Assembly (NCBI GenBank): GCA_024195265.1
Contig: JAJLRJ010000001.1
Span: 4,167,062 to 4,231,061 of the forward strand
Origin: Dendrophyllia cribrosa
Lineage: Eukaryota > Cnidaria > Anthozoa > Scleractinia > Dendrophylliidae
DNA length: 64,000 nucleotides
Direction: 5' to 3'
In this document: in pieces, positions 1 through 12,620 of the stretch
Layout of the letters: each line of letters begins with the position of its first letter
Position numbering within the stretch: the first letter of the stretch is position 1
Translations under genes and position numbers: made by a program
The notes under the pieces: model-generated
Databases searched by the model: none
What the model was told of the DNA's origin: nothing
The model's input: only the letters and a program-made list of their open reading frames with translations

Positions 1-1264
1 AACACGGTTACAAAAGACTCTGATCCTTGGCAATCTCGTTTGTTAAAAGGGTTTCTTTGTCTTATTAAATCGTGTTGGTCATTATATGTACGCTGAAACA
101 TAAGGAGCCAGTTTTGCAAAAGTACCAGTTTCACTTGAATTGTATGCAATGAACTGTGACAATATCTCTTGAAGAATGTTTCCGGTTTGATCATGTCGAT
201 AAATTTAATCACAGCAGATCAGTCCAGCTAAAGAGAGAATTTTGCTTAATACTGAGTTGTATTTCGGAAATGCTGCAGATTTTATACTTTAACCAAAAAA
301 GATTATAGAGCGCATGTAACGGTTCTGTGTCGTCTCTTTATCTCTTTCGGTACTCGTCTTAATAAGCATAATAATAAATCATGTCTAATCATTGAACGTT
401 ACCAAATGGTTCTGTTTCTATCTAAAGCAAAATTCAGCATCGTCAATTTATCGCTCTTTTCCATGATTGAAAAACATGCAGATTCAGTGATACGATACCA
501 AAAAGCCCATGCATGGTACAGTCATAGCTGGTGTGTGATAATTCAATTTAATTTGGTTGTTAAAAAATATTCCCTCCATATAAAATACTGAAAGTTTATA
601 TAGTAATCAATAACAGGGCTTTTTCGCTTTTCAAAGAACTCATACGTACCTTTGATTCCACCGATTTAATGCTACTATTCCAAACTGTTTTTACTGATCT
701 CGCCACAACACGAGCTCCGCAAATGTTCCCGTTCTAGCAAAATGCAACGCTATATTTAAACACACAACGCGGAAAAACTGATTCAAAGCTCATCTGAGCG
801 TTAAAGTTAAACGCGTAGATGTGACGAAAGTCGGAGCACAAATGAAAAGATCATTTTACGTGCTTGTACTGAATGGACTATTTGTCACCTGTGACTCTTG
901 ACTTAGAGACAAAACTGCTATTAAATAAATAGCCCTGATTGACGCATTAAACTGACTACACCGGTAATGAATATAATTATTGGGCTTTGTAAATTTTGAA
1001 CCCATTTGCTGCAATTAATAAACAGTCTGCTAAATGTTGCTTTATTTGGCGAGGTTTTAGCTGAATAACCGTAAGGTGTTGATTCATTCTACTAAGCTGA
1101 CATGCTTGAATTCAGGGATATAGTCTGCGAGAGCAGAAGTTTATTATTTTCCAACTCTTGTTTCATCGCCGAAGGCTAAACTCGGGCGAAACAAGAACCA
1201 GAAAAATCGGCTAATTAAAGGCTACACTTAATCCTTCAACTCCAAGGAGCATCACAAATCAGAA
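1..1264. other. Intergenic, no gene seen
   Basis: AT-rich sequence. The only open frames are short and show no protein-like composition or recognisable motif. I see no convincing repeat or RNA gene here. Confidence 0.5.
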
Positions 1265-1429
1265 AAATCCCAAATTTCATTTTGTAAAATATTGAAAAAC
1301 AAACGGTACCATGCAAAAGTCGGTGCTCGCCTGAAGAGGTTTCATTTGAATGGTCACACCATACTATTTTGTCGACAGTCTTAAAAGTTAGAATTACACT
1401 TTCTACATGTCTGCAACATTGACTCTGGG
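1265..1429 (+). repeat. Dispersed repeat, copy 1
   Basis: This stretch carries the blocks CATTTTGTAAAATATTGAAA, GGTACCATGCAAAAGT, GAATGGTCACACCATACTAT and AAAAGTTAGAATTACAC. The same blocks in the same order recur at 1829-1990, and again inverted at about 60910-61050. I see no terminal repeats or protein, so the element class is unknown. Confidence 0.75.
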
Positions 1430-1680
1430 CCGAGTGACAGTGTAAAAGGGGTAAACTTAAGAACCTTGGGTAAGGGCTAAAGCAAGCCAGAAAATATTAT
1501 CCTGGAGTTTTCACGGGCCAATGGCAAAAATCGGCAGCCAATTTGTTTTTTGTATTTTCTATTTTATTCTAGAAGTCCATCGAAGTCTATCGACTTCTAA
1601 ATCGGCAACAATTACGATCATGATGTTTACCCGTGTATAAATAAAAGTGATGATGATGATGATGACGTATGTTAATAGGT

Positions 1681-1706
1681 GTGGCTTATGGAGGGGGGGG
1701 GGGGGA
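1681..1706. repeat. Poly-G tract
   Basis: A run of about 13 G residues (1693-1705) follows GGCTTATGGA. It is a simple repeat that could form a quadruplex. Confidence 0.7.
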
Positions 1707-1828
1707 CTGAATGAATTGCAAATGTCTTCAAAATTCCGCTTTTAACATTAGCTGAAGAAAACGTGGTGCATTTTAATGTGCCGGTTATTAGTAACCTTGC
1801 TTCTGGGTTGCCAAGTCGCCAGACGTTA

Positions 1829-1990
1829 AAATCCGAAATTTCATTTTGTAAAATATAATTGAAAAACAAATGGAACCATGCAAAAGTAGTGCTAAAGAGT
1901 TTTCATTTAATTGAATGGTCACACCATACTATTTCGACGACAGACTCAAAAGTTAGAATTACTCAACATGTCTGCAAAAATTGAATCTGG
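1829..1990 (+). repeat. Dispersed repeat, copy 2
   Basis: This is a direct copy of the repeat at 1265-1429, with small indels (for example AAAATATAATTGAAAAAC for AAAATATTGAAAAAC). The two copies lie about 560 bp apart in the same orientation. They could be two insertions or a local duplication. Confidence 0.75.
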
Positions 1991-2640
1991 AAGTGAAAGA
2001 GTTGAGGAGCAGAGTTCGCGGATGCCTAAAAGTCCCCGGCCTATAAAGGGGATACTAGTAAATTGCTGACCATGACGTTTCAAGCTCTTGAATTGCAGTC
2101 CTCTGGGGACTCTAACCTTAGCCTCTCTTCCAATAGAGAGTCTTTCATGGCTTTCGCTCAGTGACAACCCCCCTCTCCTGCCCGATCCCCACCCTTTTAC
2201 TACTCCTCGTGGACTCCAATCACGCAAACTCGACAACTTTGCAATCAGTTTTATTATTTGCTTTTAATGATATCGCAACATAAACAACAATTCTTACTGA
2301 CTTGGCTCATTTTTAACGTTTTTATCTTTCTAGTTCGTGGCGTACCTGAAAATTAGTTACAGCAGGAGTAACTGTTACTGTTATATAGCTATAAAGTGTA
2401 CTTGACCACGTAATATAAATGATTGACTGATTGATAATAAATTTATAGTGTCAGCATATCATAAAATTCTAGTAGGATAACGTTGATTATATAGCAGTTT
2501 GTGACGAGTTGTGTAATCTATTAAGTAGACAATTACATTTAATATAAGAGCTAAAAATCATTTAAAGTAGGTCAGTTTTATGTCTCGCAAGATAGACATG
2601 TAGCAACTGACCGTGGCCGGCTTAATCTTACGTTTTCAAC

Positions 2641-4032
2641 TTAACCGATAAATGGAAATAGGCCACATGCGCAACATGAATTGATATCTTGCTGGAAAAC
2701 TCGGGTTATCTCGACGAAGACGTTTATTCCAAGTTGTCTGCTTAGGTCGGCATCTAGTGCAAACTGGCCGGTGCGTTGAAGAAAGTTAAATTTGATGACT
2801 TTTTGGAGGCATCGTCCATAGCGACGGTAGCAAAAGCCGTCATCGTCGCCACAGATGAGCTCGTTGATAAATCGCGGGAAAATATTGGCGGCAAGCTGCG
2901 TTGTTGACGAGCACTCTGTGCACATGTGCCTCAAGCTGCTGCCATCGATGAGGGAACCTCTACCCCAGCACCCGCGGATGTTGGAGCCTCGACTTACAGA
3001 AACCATACGTTTTTGTCGGGCCGAAGAATTGCGTGGTAGAGCTTGCAAGTCTTGAGAAAGGTCGGTAAATTTGCATGCAGCTTCTCTGTTGATGGCCACG
3101 TACCTTGGGTTATAACCACCAACGTCTTTAAGCCTCTGCAACAACTGGGACTCATTAAGGCGCATACACAGAGGGCGAAATTTGCTGAATCCTTTAACAT
3201 AGCGGGGGAGCTTGTCCACCACACGGAAACATCTATTCTGTGGAATGGTTGGGAATGAGGGTTTTGGTGGCGAGGTACTGGGCACCCAGACTGGAGGGCG
3301 CGTTGAGGGCGTTGACTTAGTAAGTGGTGGTCGTGAAGTACTGTTTACCGATACTGGAGGGCGTGTTGCAATTGGTGGTGGATTCCGTCGTCTGCGACGT
3401 CGTATCCACCCATTAGAAGGAGAAGGAACAACAACAAGAAGGACAAACAGTACAAGGAGCAGTAACTGGAAAAAAAGATGTATCAAATTTAAAATGTTAG
3501 AAAGAGTACCATTCTGTTTTAATATCAGTCTCAGTGATTAAGTTATAATAAATTTTGCTAAAAACGTTTGCACATTGTTCACTAAGCTGAGTATGAGTTT
3601 CTCATGATAATTTACCAAGGTTCTCATATCAACTGAGTTGATAAGATGAAATGTCCACCATAAATATATAGTACATTAAAAAGGGCTAGCCATTCTTCAG
3701 AGCAAAGCTCTCGCATCGTCAGCATTTGAATTTATTTACGTTGGCCTATTTAGTAATACTCCCCATCGACGCATGCGCAGCACCATGACAGTGTTAGAGA
3801 GAAACTAAACCCTTTACCTTTTTGCATAAGGTTTTTTCTTTGCGCATGCTCTTGTGAGCACATCTGAACAAAACAGAATTCATTCTCTACCTCAGAGCTC
3901 TTCTCTTTATCGCATGACCAGCAGGTCGGGAATGAAACGAAAAACATGATTTCTCGATGAATGAACATCATTTTTCGATCTGCTAGTTAACCTTTCCTGA
4001 TCTCAAGCCTCAATAAAACAACGTACCTTCAT
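2641..4032 (-). CDS. Secreted cystine-knot protein 1 (Noggin/Trunk/PTTH-like)
   Basis: Two exons are inferred. Exon 1 (4027-4032) is ATGAAG followed by donor GTACGT. Exon 2 (2641-3465) follows the acceptor TTTTTTTCCAG, both sides in phase 0. The 276-aa product starts MK-LLLLVLFVLLVVV, a clear signal peptide; the upstream frame extension in exon 2 has only a TTG and is intronic. Next come an RR-rich patch and a Thr/Pro/Ser-rich linker with a repeated TRPPV motif. A module with three Cys (RCFRV, LCMRL, ACKFTDL) is followed by ARQKR, a furin-type site. The last domain has nine Cys: GCWGRG, MCTEC, FPRFINELIC, GFC, GRC and SCCAC. The FPRFI-x-E-x-x-C block and terminal CC-x-C resemble PTTH, Trunk and Noggin cystine knots, so an extracellular ligand or antagonist is likely. 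N-glycosylation sequons are present. The family assignment comes from motif reading and is not proven. Confidence 0.8.
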
Positions 4033-4289
4033 CAAAATGATTTAAATAGAGTTTCAGAAAATGCAATGCAATTTGGCTTTAATATTCGGTATAAAATGAG
4101 CTAGCAGCTGAAAATGTCTTACTGTCAATTTAAGATCCATGATATCTTCTTCACAAGACTACAGATGGTATCGTTTGAGTTATTTTCCAACTGACAACTG
4201 TAAAAAGAAAAAAAAAGTTTAGTTTAACTAAATTGCTTTCTTAGTCAGCACTGCACTCCTGGTTTATAATCCTACAGTAAACAAAAGTG

Positions 4290-4446
4290 GCGGAAATCTA
4301 ACCGTCCTCCCCGCTTTCCCGCTTCCCCGCTTCTCCGCTTCCCCCCTTCCCCGCTCCCCCACCTCCCCGCTTCCCCGCTCCCCCACCTCCCCGCTTCCCC
4401 GCTATCCTGCCCCCCTGTTCCCCTCTTTCCCTCTTCTCCTCGTTCC
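4290..4446. repeat. C-rich minisatellite upstream of cystine-knot gene 1
   Basis: Tandem variants of CCCCGCTTCCCCGCT and CCCCCACCT repeat here; a roughly 24-bp unit occurs twice almost perfectly at about 4351-4400. The minus strand, which is the sense strand of the gene ending at 4032, is correspondingly G-rich with many GGGG runs. It lies about 260 bp upstream of that gene's start codon. Confidence 0.8.
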
Positions 4447-5066
4447 CCTCTTCAGTTCCACCTCCATGATTCCCTTAATCGAATGCTACGTCCAGCACTG
4501 ACGTTCCCTAACACGTAACCATGCCTACACCTGACAACAGAACACAACATTAGACAAAGCAAAACCTATATTGGTCCGTGCTGGTGATCATTCGACAAAA
4601 GTTACCTAGCAAGAAAATTAAACAAGTCTCCAAAACATAATTATTTTGCTCGTCAAGCCTTGTTCTGGTAAGTGTATCCTATAGTTGTTTAATTGGGCGC
4701 AAATGTTTTCCTGCTGTGATTTAGGATCAACTACGTCAAACCCACAACGGAAAAGTGGTTAATTGACCATGTCAACTGAAGGCCGACCGTCTATAATTAA
4801 CATAAAATATAAACAAAACATTTTTTTCATGTAGCGGGGCCTGCAAGGTTTTTGCTAACTAACAGAATGCTCAATAAAGTATTGATAACTGTTTCAGTGA
4901 GGTACTCAACACCTACTGCCAAACAAGAAAACTGGACCGACCATTACCAATTACAAATCTTTGTTTCCTATTTATCGTTAAGGATATAAAAATATTACGA
5001 CAAAAAATTTCCTGTTTCTTTTGTCTCGAGTCTTTACCAGCCCTACAACTGACGACGAAGATCGAC

Positions 5067-5088
5067 ATCAGTTCTTTTGAGAACTGAT
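5067..5088. other. Perfect short hairpin beside the PLE relic
   Basis: ATCAGTTC and GAACTGAT form an 8-bp perfect stem around a 6-nt loop. An adjacent imperfect palindrome (about 5049-5072) reads CTGACGACGAAGATCG, then ACATCAG. The pair lies just past the 3' side of the penelope-like coding relic, so it may be part of that element's non-coding end. Confidence 0.45.
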
Positions 5089-5277
5089 CTTAAAAGTTCG
5101 GCTTTTTAATAAATCAACGTTTTTTTCCAAAGGGTCTAGATAATAGCAAGCATGAAAGTAATGATTTTCAAAGCAACGACAACTGTTTTGATGTTAAAAA
5201 AAAAGAGAAAACACCTTTAACAAATAAATGAAAGAATGTGTGACAATGCGTGATTATAAAGAAAGTTTTAAAAATTA

Positions 5278-5550
5278 TATGATACAACTGTTGGTTCAAA
5301 GAAGGTTGTTCGCATTTGATATGCAGAGCTTCCTTTATCTTATTGAAACAATTGGGTGAACATGAACTGTGGCATTCTTCAGACTCTTTCAGGTGTTTGA
5401 ATAGGTGAGAGGCCCTACCAGTGGATAGTGCTCACGTACGCATGTGGAAAAATGTCGGGTGGTTCCGCCGACGTAGCAGGCATTACAGCCCGCACACAAA
5501 AATTTGTAAACAACACACGAACGTAGCCCATTCAACATTTTTCCAGTTGC
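5278..5550 (-). pseudogene. Penelope-like element relic, GIY-YIG endonuclease end
   Basis: The minus-strand frame from about 5550 reads ATGKMLNGLRSCVVYKFLC, then AGCNACYVGGTTRHFSTCVREH. After a frameshift near 5405 it continues HLFKHLKESEECHSSCSP and IKEALHIKCEQPSLNQQLYH. CxxCxAxYVGxTxRHxxxRxxEH followed by IKEALHIKxEqPSLNqQL is the characteristic C-terminal endonuclease region of penelope-like retroelements. The frame is broken and no reverse transcriptase remains upstream, so this is a dead 5'-truncated copy. It does not appear among long open frames because of the frameshift. Confidence 0.75.
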
Positions 5551-5559
5551 CAAATTTAA

Positions 5560-8500
5560 GCAACTGAGCCAACCTCAGTGCCTGGTGACCGGGTAGGCAT
5601 AATTTGACAACGTTGTAATCCACTATTCAAAGAAGTTTTCAAGTTGCAAACCGCTAATTTGCACTAAATTTTTTTACAAGCTGAGTTTATGGAGGGAATC
5701 CTACTGCACTCCATTACTCACAAACGTTTTTGTTTTTAATTCATTAATGACATTAATGCATTGTATCATTTGACTTTTCCTAAAATGTTACTAAAATATC
5801 GGACATAGCAGTGAGATCTATAAAAAAAAAAGTGCCAACGTACGATATTGGTGAAAGGAATCCTGTTGTTGCCCGAAGCAAAACATTCCTTCAAATTGTG
5901 AAATAGCTTAATTTGGCAGTACAATTTATGGTCTCGGTTCAGGGACACCTGACAAAGAATCCATAGGGAAACTCTTGGAATAGCATTATACTATTTTTCC
6001 ATAGCATGCTAACTAGTTTTTTTAAAGGAAACTATGTGAAAGCAAGTAGTTGAATAGTTTAGCAACAGAAAATTTTAATGAAAGGAATCCGTTGTCCTCC
6101 GAATGCACTCGCTAGCTGCTTTCTCTTAATTCTTTTCGAAATACGTAACTATCTTAATTATTTCGAACCCAAAACGATCGTATTTTCTAGCTCTGAAAAC
6201 TAAAGGTGCTAAATGTTCCGATGTTATGAAATTTCAAAACGACGTTTTACTTAAGAAAACGCTAGTTTTTAATTCAAACAATTACACATTTTAAACATCG
6301 AAGGCCTTTTAACAGATATTCGTGCTCCTGTTAGTTTACCGAATTATTCTATACCGAGTTCTGCTTCAGCCAGTTCAAGGAAAAAGGAATAGCAGGAAAT
6401 AGCAGTAATATTAGAGGAACAAATCAACTCAACTCTTATGAGCTCTAAAACAATTTTTTGTGGACGCGAACTCTCATCCTACACCATTCTGTATTTCAAA
6501 TTCCTTTTAAGACCATTCTGTCTGTTTGTATATTAAGCTGATTTCAGCAACAAGGTTATCTGATGTATATAGTTTTAGTTTTTATAATCCGTTATTCGCC
6601 AGTAATCATGCAGTATATCGCGCTGTATAAACTGATGTCTAGTGCGGTTACCAGCTCCTGAGTCAAATACGTACTGCAGAAATGTTGTTAGAATTAAACT
6701 ATAGTTTGGAGTCTATAATTATATGAAATTAAATTAACGCAATTGAGCAGTACTTTCGAAATTCCTATACTAGTATTCGTTTTTTAGTATTTCCCAGACT
6801 CTAGGTTAAGAAGATTTGTCCCTGAAACCTCTAATTCCTAAAGAACTGCTGCAAAACTTACTTCATAAACTTTTGGATTATACCTAAAGTTGACTTACCT
6901 TGGTTATGCACTGTCGATCCTTTGAGCTTCAGTACCGTATGCAGTTGTAGTCTGCAAAGAGCAGTCAATTTAAATCCTCAAAGCGGAAACGTTATCTTTA
7001 ACATTTCATGATGCAGTGGGTGAGAACAAATAGGTTTTGTATATGTTTTGCATGATAATTGCAAAGGTTAATTTTTTCCGCATACAGGTTGGGTTACCTT
7101 TAATTAAAATTCCATCGAAAAACAACTGTTGCAACAAATTGAGTTTAACAAATCTTGTAGATTCAGCTAACTTGTGAGCATGCCTGTATAAATAATAAAA
7201 GTGACTTCAAAACTCTAATAAAATCGTTTACTATAATTTCAGTTATCGATCTTTTTTTTTTACTTTTTAGTTTCACCAAGACGTTTCAAAGGAGTGCGTG
7301 GCAGACATTGTGTTCATGAGTGTGTGGTTTCGGGTTGGCTGCGTTTGCAGTTAGTTCCCAATTCCGCTTTCGATGTCTAGTAATGTTTTATTTATACTTC
7401 AGCATACCTAAACACAATGAAAAAATCAAAACGTAACCGAGCTATATTTCCCCTTTAAGTTTTTTAGCATCGTTTGCTTTTATCTTTCAACTGGACTTTA
7501 AAAATAGGCTATCTAGAAAAATGTCGACGCGTTGTAGCGTTTGGGTGGCATTGTCAGTGTTTGCGTTTTGTTGCTATGCGACATTTATGCTAACTAAGCA
7601 CAAGTAAAACTTTATTGCGGTTTACCAAGTCAATAGTTGCGAACTAATGAATCAATATTTGTTACACGTCATCATACTAGGGAAAGATTTGAACGGGAAG
7701 TTTATGAAAAAGAAAGGGAAAACAATTAATGAGAAGACAAGATAAGAAAACAATCGACAAAGCGTCTCCGTGTCTGAAGCTTAAGCACGTTTACTTTCGC
7801 TTTTTGACGAGCAGGGAAAGAAGATTTAGTAATAACCACAACAACCTGCGCCCCTCGTAAAAAGCTTACTATTGCCCCCCTGCCAATTTTGTTTTCCTTT
7901 GAACCACCCATTCAGTCCTCTTCCTTCTCCTTCTTTTCTTCCTCCTTTCCCACCCCACCCCCTTTCTCTCAATCGTGTTCTGTTCAAATAAAGAAATCAA
8001 AACACTCAATGAAGCGGACAAGTTGTTCCCTGTGCGGACGTGACGTGTCTTGGGCTCTTTACAAACCTAACATGTTTCCTTTTAGTCCTTTTAACAAGTG
8101 CTGTCAGTTGTATCTTTTATGTAATATTTACTAAAAAGGAATGTGAGCGTTTCATCGCGCTTCCCTGGCATCGAGATTCGTATGAAAGCACGAGGCTAAG
8201 GGCTTTTTTTGCCTACACTACCCAGAAAGACACACACAACTGTGTGGATACAGGGGCCTGTAGGTAAGCAAGGACCTCATAGCCAGTTTATTGCAAGACT
8301 GCCATCAACTTATCAGCGCACACTTAATTTCAATACTCGTTATCACAAAAGATCGATATTAGTAAAAGTACCTAGTAAGTACGACACCGCAAGAAACGAA
8401 AACCCAAAACCACTTTGTGGATAAAAGGGAACGTATACTCCCACCTGCTGAAATCAGCTGCAGACTGCCGCCAACTATGGGGGCAGAGTTACATAGAAAT

Positions 8501-8779
8501 AACATTTATTGTTACGAGATGTTAGGAGACTCGATAAAACACGCAAAATGTTATTTTAAACAACTTTTCCAACAAATAAAATTAGGACATTGAATTTTCT
8601 CATACAGTAAAACAGTCCTTTGTTCGGTCGATCAAGCGGACAAAACTTTTGTCTCTAAAGTAGACATTCCTTTGGTCTTTAGTCTTTTCTTATGATTCCT
8701 TTCAACTGGTACTTTTTATGTTTATTTATCATTTTTTTACATTAAAAGTTCAGTCATTAAATTATTTTGAATAAATCAT
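5560..8779. other. Intergenic, no gene seen
   Basis: There are no recognisable coding segments. Short frames near 7.7-8.4 kb are compositionally biased (Ser/Phe from CTTC-rich DNA) and show no domain. The sequence is AT-rich and unannotated. Confidence 0.45.
8721..8726 (-). promoter_or_regulatory. Candidate polyadenylation signal, cystine-knot gene 2
   Basis: TTTATT on the plus strand reads AATAAA on the minus strand, about 55 nt past the stop codon of the gene at 8780. The plus-strand paralogue has AATAAA at a nearly identical distance. Confidence 0.45.
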
Positions 8780-10172
8780 CTAATCATCGTCACTAGGAGC
8801 AATCCTGTTATAAATAGGTGAATACATTCCACATTCACAACACGATCTGATTTCTTGAGTGTACTCCTCCCAGACTTCCTTGAAAACAGTTTTTCCTGTT
8901 ATAGCGCTCTGTAACGCGTCAAACCGGAACATACCGGTTGACTGCAAAAATGGCAACTTTAGACTTCGCTGATGACACATTCCCATTTTAGCAGCGCATT
9001 GCATGTCAGTGTCGCGACAAACAACTTCGTTGATGTAAGTTGGAAAACGATTATTTGAAAGGCGAGTAGTTGCGGCGCATTCGGTGCATAAGCGATGCAC
9101 GCTGGTGCCATCAATTATTGTGCCTCGGCCCTGGCATCCACGGAAAACCGTGCCTGGTGACGTCGGGAGGGTCCTCTTGCGACGCTGGAGTTCAGAGTCG
9201 GAATGAAGCTGTTCAGCTTGACGATTTCCATCTATGCTATCCAATTGCACCGAAGGCTCTCTGCTACCCACAGATTGCACCGATGGGGCCGATGGTCGTG
9301 TTGCATTAGGGCTTTCCAAAGTAGTTAAATCCTCAAATCCGCATGCATCGATGACCTGCACAGCTGCGTATCGTTTGATGAGCCCACCTATGCTCTTTAG
9401 CTGTGCCATCAGCTCTGTGATATTCCTACGCAAACACACAACAGGGCCCGTCGCATCCTGGATTCGGCTAACTATCTTCATGTTTTGGCAAATCTCTGGA
9501 CCTGGTCGTTTTGTTGTCATTGTTGGTTGTAGTGTAGGCTTTAGTGTTGGTTTCCGAGTCGTTTTCCGCCATAACCATCCTCGATGATGTGGCTCGTTAT
9601 GTCTGCTTAACCAAGGCTCAGGTTCTTCCCATTTTTCCTCTTCGCTATCAGGTAGTGATGCCGAGAAGCATGATTGCACCAAGGCGCAGAGAAAAAATGC
9701 AAGGGCTGCTACTAAGAACAACTTCTGTTAAAAGGGAAATAAAGCCTGATAAGTAATTAAACTTACAATGCTGTATGTAAGTTCTGGGGAGTTTCATTGG
9801 CAATTTCTAAATTTCCATTGACACAACATTGGACAGTGTAACTGCATGTGGAAAAAAGTTTCAGAGCAGTCATACCGTTATTTCATCAAGAAGAAAAGTC
9901 ACCTCATTGTTTTAATCGAAGCGTGCACTTTCGGATTGTATAAAAATTGTTCATTTAACGCTGTCTAATTAATGTGCGAAATTGAGCATGTAGCAACTGA
10001 ACGAATGGCTTCCTATTAATTGGATGCGATAAATATTCTCATGCCTCAAAAAAATCATCCAAGGAAAGCATCTAAGCAATTACCTCTTGTCCAGACGGAG
10101 AAAAATTGCCTAAGCTATTTTTCATGCTGAATGTGTTTCATAACGTTTCGTTAGCATTATACAAACCTGCAT
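8780..10172 (-). CDS. Secreted cystine-knot protein 2 (Noggin/Trunk/PTTH-like)
   Basis: Two exons are inferred. Exon 1 (10167-10172) is ATGCAG with donor GTTTGT. Exon 2 (8780-9724) follows the acceptor CCCTTTTAACAG, in phase 0. The 316-aa product begins MQ-KLFLVAALAFFLCALVQS, a signal peptide. An acidic stretch (EEEKWEEPEPW) and a KPTLKPTLQPTM linker follow. The three-Cys module reads EICQN, VVCLRRNIT and DACGFEDLT, and RRKR is the likely proprotein cleavage site. The nine-Cys domain reads GCQGRGTIIDG, LCTECAATTRL, FPTYINEVVC, MQC, GMC and RSCCECGMY. It is closer to the plus-strand paralogue at 20112-22123 than to the gene at 2641. An odd cysteine number in the mature domain is compatible with a disulfide-linked dimer. 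Secretion and ligand function are inferred; the receptor is unknown. Confidence 0.8.
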
Positions 10173-12180
10173 TGGAACTGTGATTAAAAGACTGAGAATC
10201 CAAATTCCAAACTAATATCCTGAAAATAAAAACAACATATATTACTCGCCCGGTTCTCTTCGCTCGCCGGTTTCTTTTAACCCAATACAAGACCAGCATT
10301 TAAAAGCTAGTATATTCTTACTAGATTTTCATACCGACAGACACCGTTTGGCGGCCATATTAATATCCGAAAACTCAAGTCCTTGAGAAAGGTGGAATAA
10401 CGAGGAAATGGGTTTTCAAAACCGATTGCACGATATTATAATTCAGTAAAACACGCACCCTTCTTGATAAATGGTGCTAAAAGAAGCAAAATCAACTCAA
10501 TACTAAATGTAGAATAACTAGACCATAACGCAAAACAAGGCTTTTAAAAATGCTTTGAAGGTCATTTTTAGATTTTTTAATGCAAACTCTAAAACTCTAA
10601 AACTCTAACGGCAATGGAAAAGCTTATCAATGGTATTCACAACTGGAGCCCTCGTCATGCACTTCGAGAGCTTATGATCTGAGAAATATATAATAACAAC
10701 CCATTTGGACGGGTAATATATATCCAGTTGTTAAATATTATAATAGTTTACCAACAAAGGCTGTAATTATCTAACGTTATTTATTGTATCATCTTAATAA
10801 TGAGCAACTATGTCAGAAATTTCCTCGTTCATGACAATATATTTTCGTGCTTGTCTTCTTTGTCTATCAGTCGGTTAAGACTGGGAATACTGAGGCTTTC
10901 GCCTTAAATTGTTGTAGTAGGTAATTTCTCAGATCAGATGCCCTTTTCTTGGTGTTTTGCAGAATTTAATTTTTGCGACTTAAAAAGATCAGGACTTTTA
11001 GACTATGAAAACGTTATCAGTTTTTCCATGGTTTCAACAATAAGTCCGCCAATATTAAAAGGCAATGAATCCTGATGAAGAATGGTCAGGAGTATATTGC
11101 AGAATTTTTACGGCTTTTTTTTGCCTGAAAGGGACAGTTCTTTTTATTACTAATAAGTCCTCTTTTTCAGGTTTGGTCCAAATCAGGAAGAACAACAAAA
11201 CTGGCGCAAAAGAATACAACAAAAATTATCCCTATAAGATGAAAGATGAAACGCTGGAAACGTAATACAGTGTTTTAACGGAATCGAATGTACATAACAC
11301 CAGCAACTTAGTACTTATAAATTTCTAATGACGCCAATATCTCGACTGTCTCGATAGTCAGAACGAAATTTTCCAAATGATAAATTTCGACAGCGACATC
11401 TAAAACAAAGACAACTGATCTCAAAGGTTCATCGCATGGTGTGATGAGGTCCGATGGAAAACGTCTAAAAACGTTTCACTTAACGGGTTGTAAATTATAT
11501 AGTATTATGCTGGAATGATCGTTTTTAAGCGTCGAGACGACCACTTTATGAAACCACATGATTTACTCACAGTAGTTTATGGTTTTTGTAGAATCTCAGT
11601 TAAATTTAACTCGTTGCGTTAGTAAACCTTCTTAAATTTCCACCGATCTTATGCCAAATACCGGAACTTCGGGACCGCTGGAAATAACCAATTTTGAGTA
11701 TAGTGGTTTTCCAATTTTATGTATGTTTTATGTATATTTTAAAATAAATAACCGAGGGCTATACTATACTGAGTTATCAGCAAGCTATAATTGGTTTCCA
11801 TGGAATAGATTATAAGAAGCGCTAGTATCATCGAAGGTTATTTGACAAAGTTAAAAAGAAATTAAAAAAACAAACCGTTTTGTTTAGAAGCTAGCAGATA
11901 TGTTTTAAACTAAAAATAAAAATTAAATAAAAGCATTGTATTTCAAGAGCAAATAAACCACGTGCTAATAACGCGGAACAAACAGTTTCAAAATACAACC
12001 TTACCTTTGTACGTCCTTTATAGCTAAAGAAACAATGCACGCTGTCAATTGATTTACAAAATTATGAAAGGTAAAACCACCACACGTCTGCTCGTAACCA
12101 ACACCAAATCAGTGATAGAGTAATTTTAACAGTTACGTAGATGAACAGTTTTTAGAATAATTTTTCTCGATCTTGATATT
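10173..12180. other. Intergenic, no gene seen
   Basis: AT-rich DNA with scattered short frames and no recognisable domain. It is the presumed 5' flank of the minus-strand gene whose start codon is at 10172. Confidence 0.45.
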
Positions 12181-12195
12181 GCCCATTTTTTTTAC

Positions 12196-12221
12196 AATAC
12201 AATACAATACAATAATTTATT
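12196..12221. repeat. ACAAT pentanucleotide microsatellite
   Basis: ACAAT is repeated four to five times, followed by AATTTATTTAAA. Tails of this kind often mark the end of a retroposon, but no body was recognised beside it. Confidence 0.65.
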
Positions 12222-12463
12222 TAAAGTCAATAGAGTATAGGCTGTGGTCGCTTAATCTCCCGCCCATGTCCACTCCGCCAAACACACTCTTGCACAACAG
12301 GAACTGATGGAAATTCGCTTCAAGCTAGTATCATAACTAAAATGTCCGGTTACGATTAGTGACGACATCTGAATACTTAACCATTTTAATAACGAGATTT
12401 TGCATATAAAAATAATTGTTTTCGTTGTTGGAAACATAATAACTTTTGAATTGCCTGAATGTG

Positions 12464-12620
12464 CCAAATTATTGCTATAGCGTGAAGTCGATGCGCCACT
12501 TCAAACCATCAAAAGGAGACAATTTAAACCCCAAATTAAATCTCATTTCCGTCGGCCAAAATATTGCTATAGCGTGAGGATGATGCGCCCCCTCAAACCA
12601 CCAGAGGAGGCGATATTGGT
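12464..12620 (+). repeat. Two-copy tandem repeat, unit about 90 bp
   Basis: The block ATTGCTATAGCGTGA, a GATGCGCC block, then TCAAACCA occurs twice, starting near 12466 and 12558, with about 85% similarity over 60 bp. It has no coding potential. Confidence 0.7.

Noticed and set aside
9070..9756. Plus frames of 70-117 aa over cystine-knot gene 2
   Set aside because: Antisense shadows of the real minus-strand exon.
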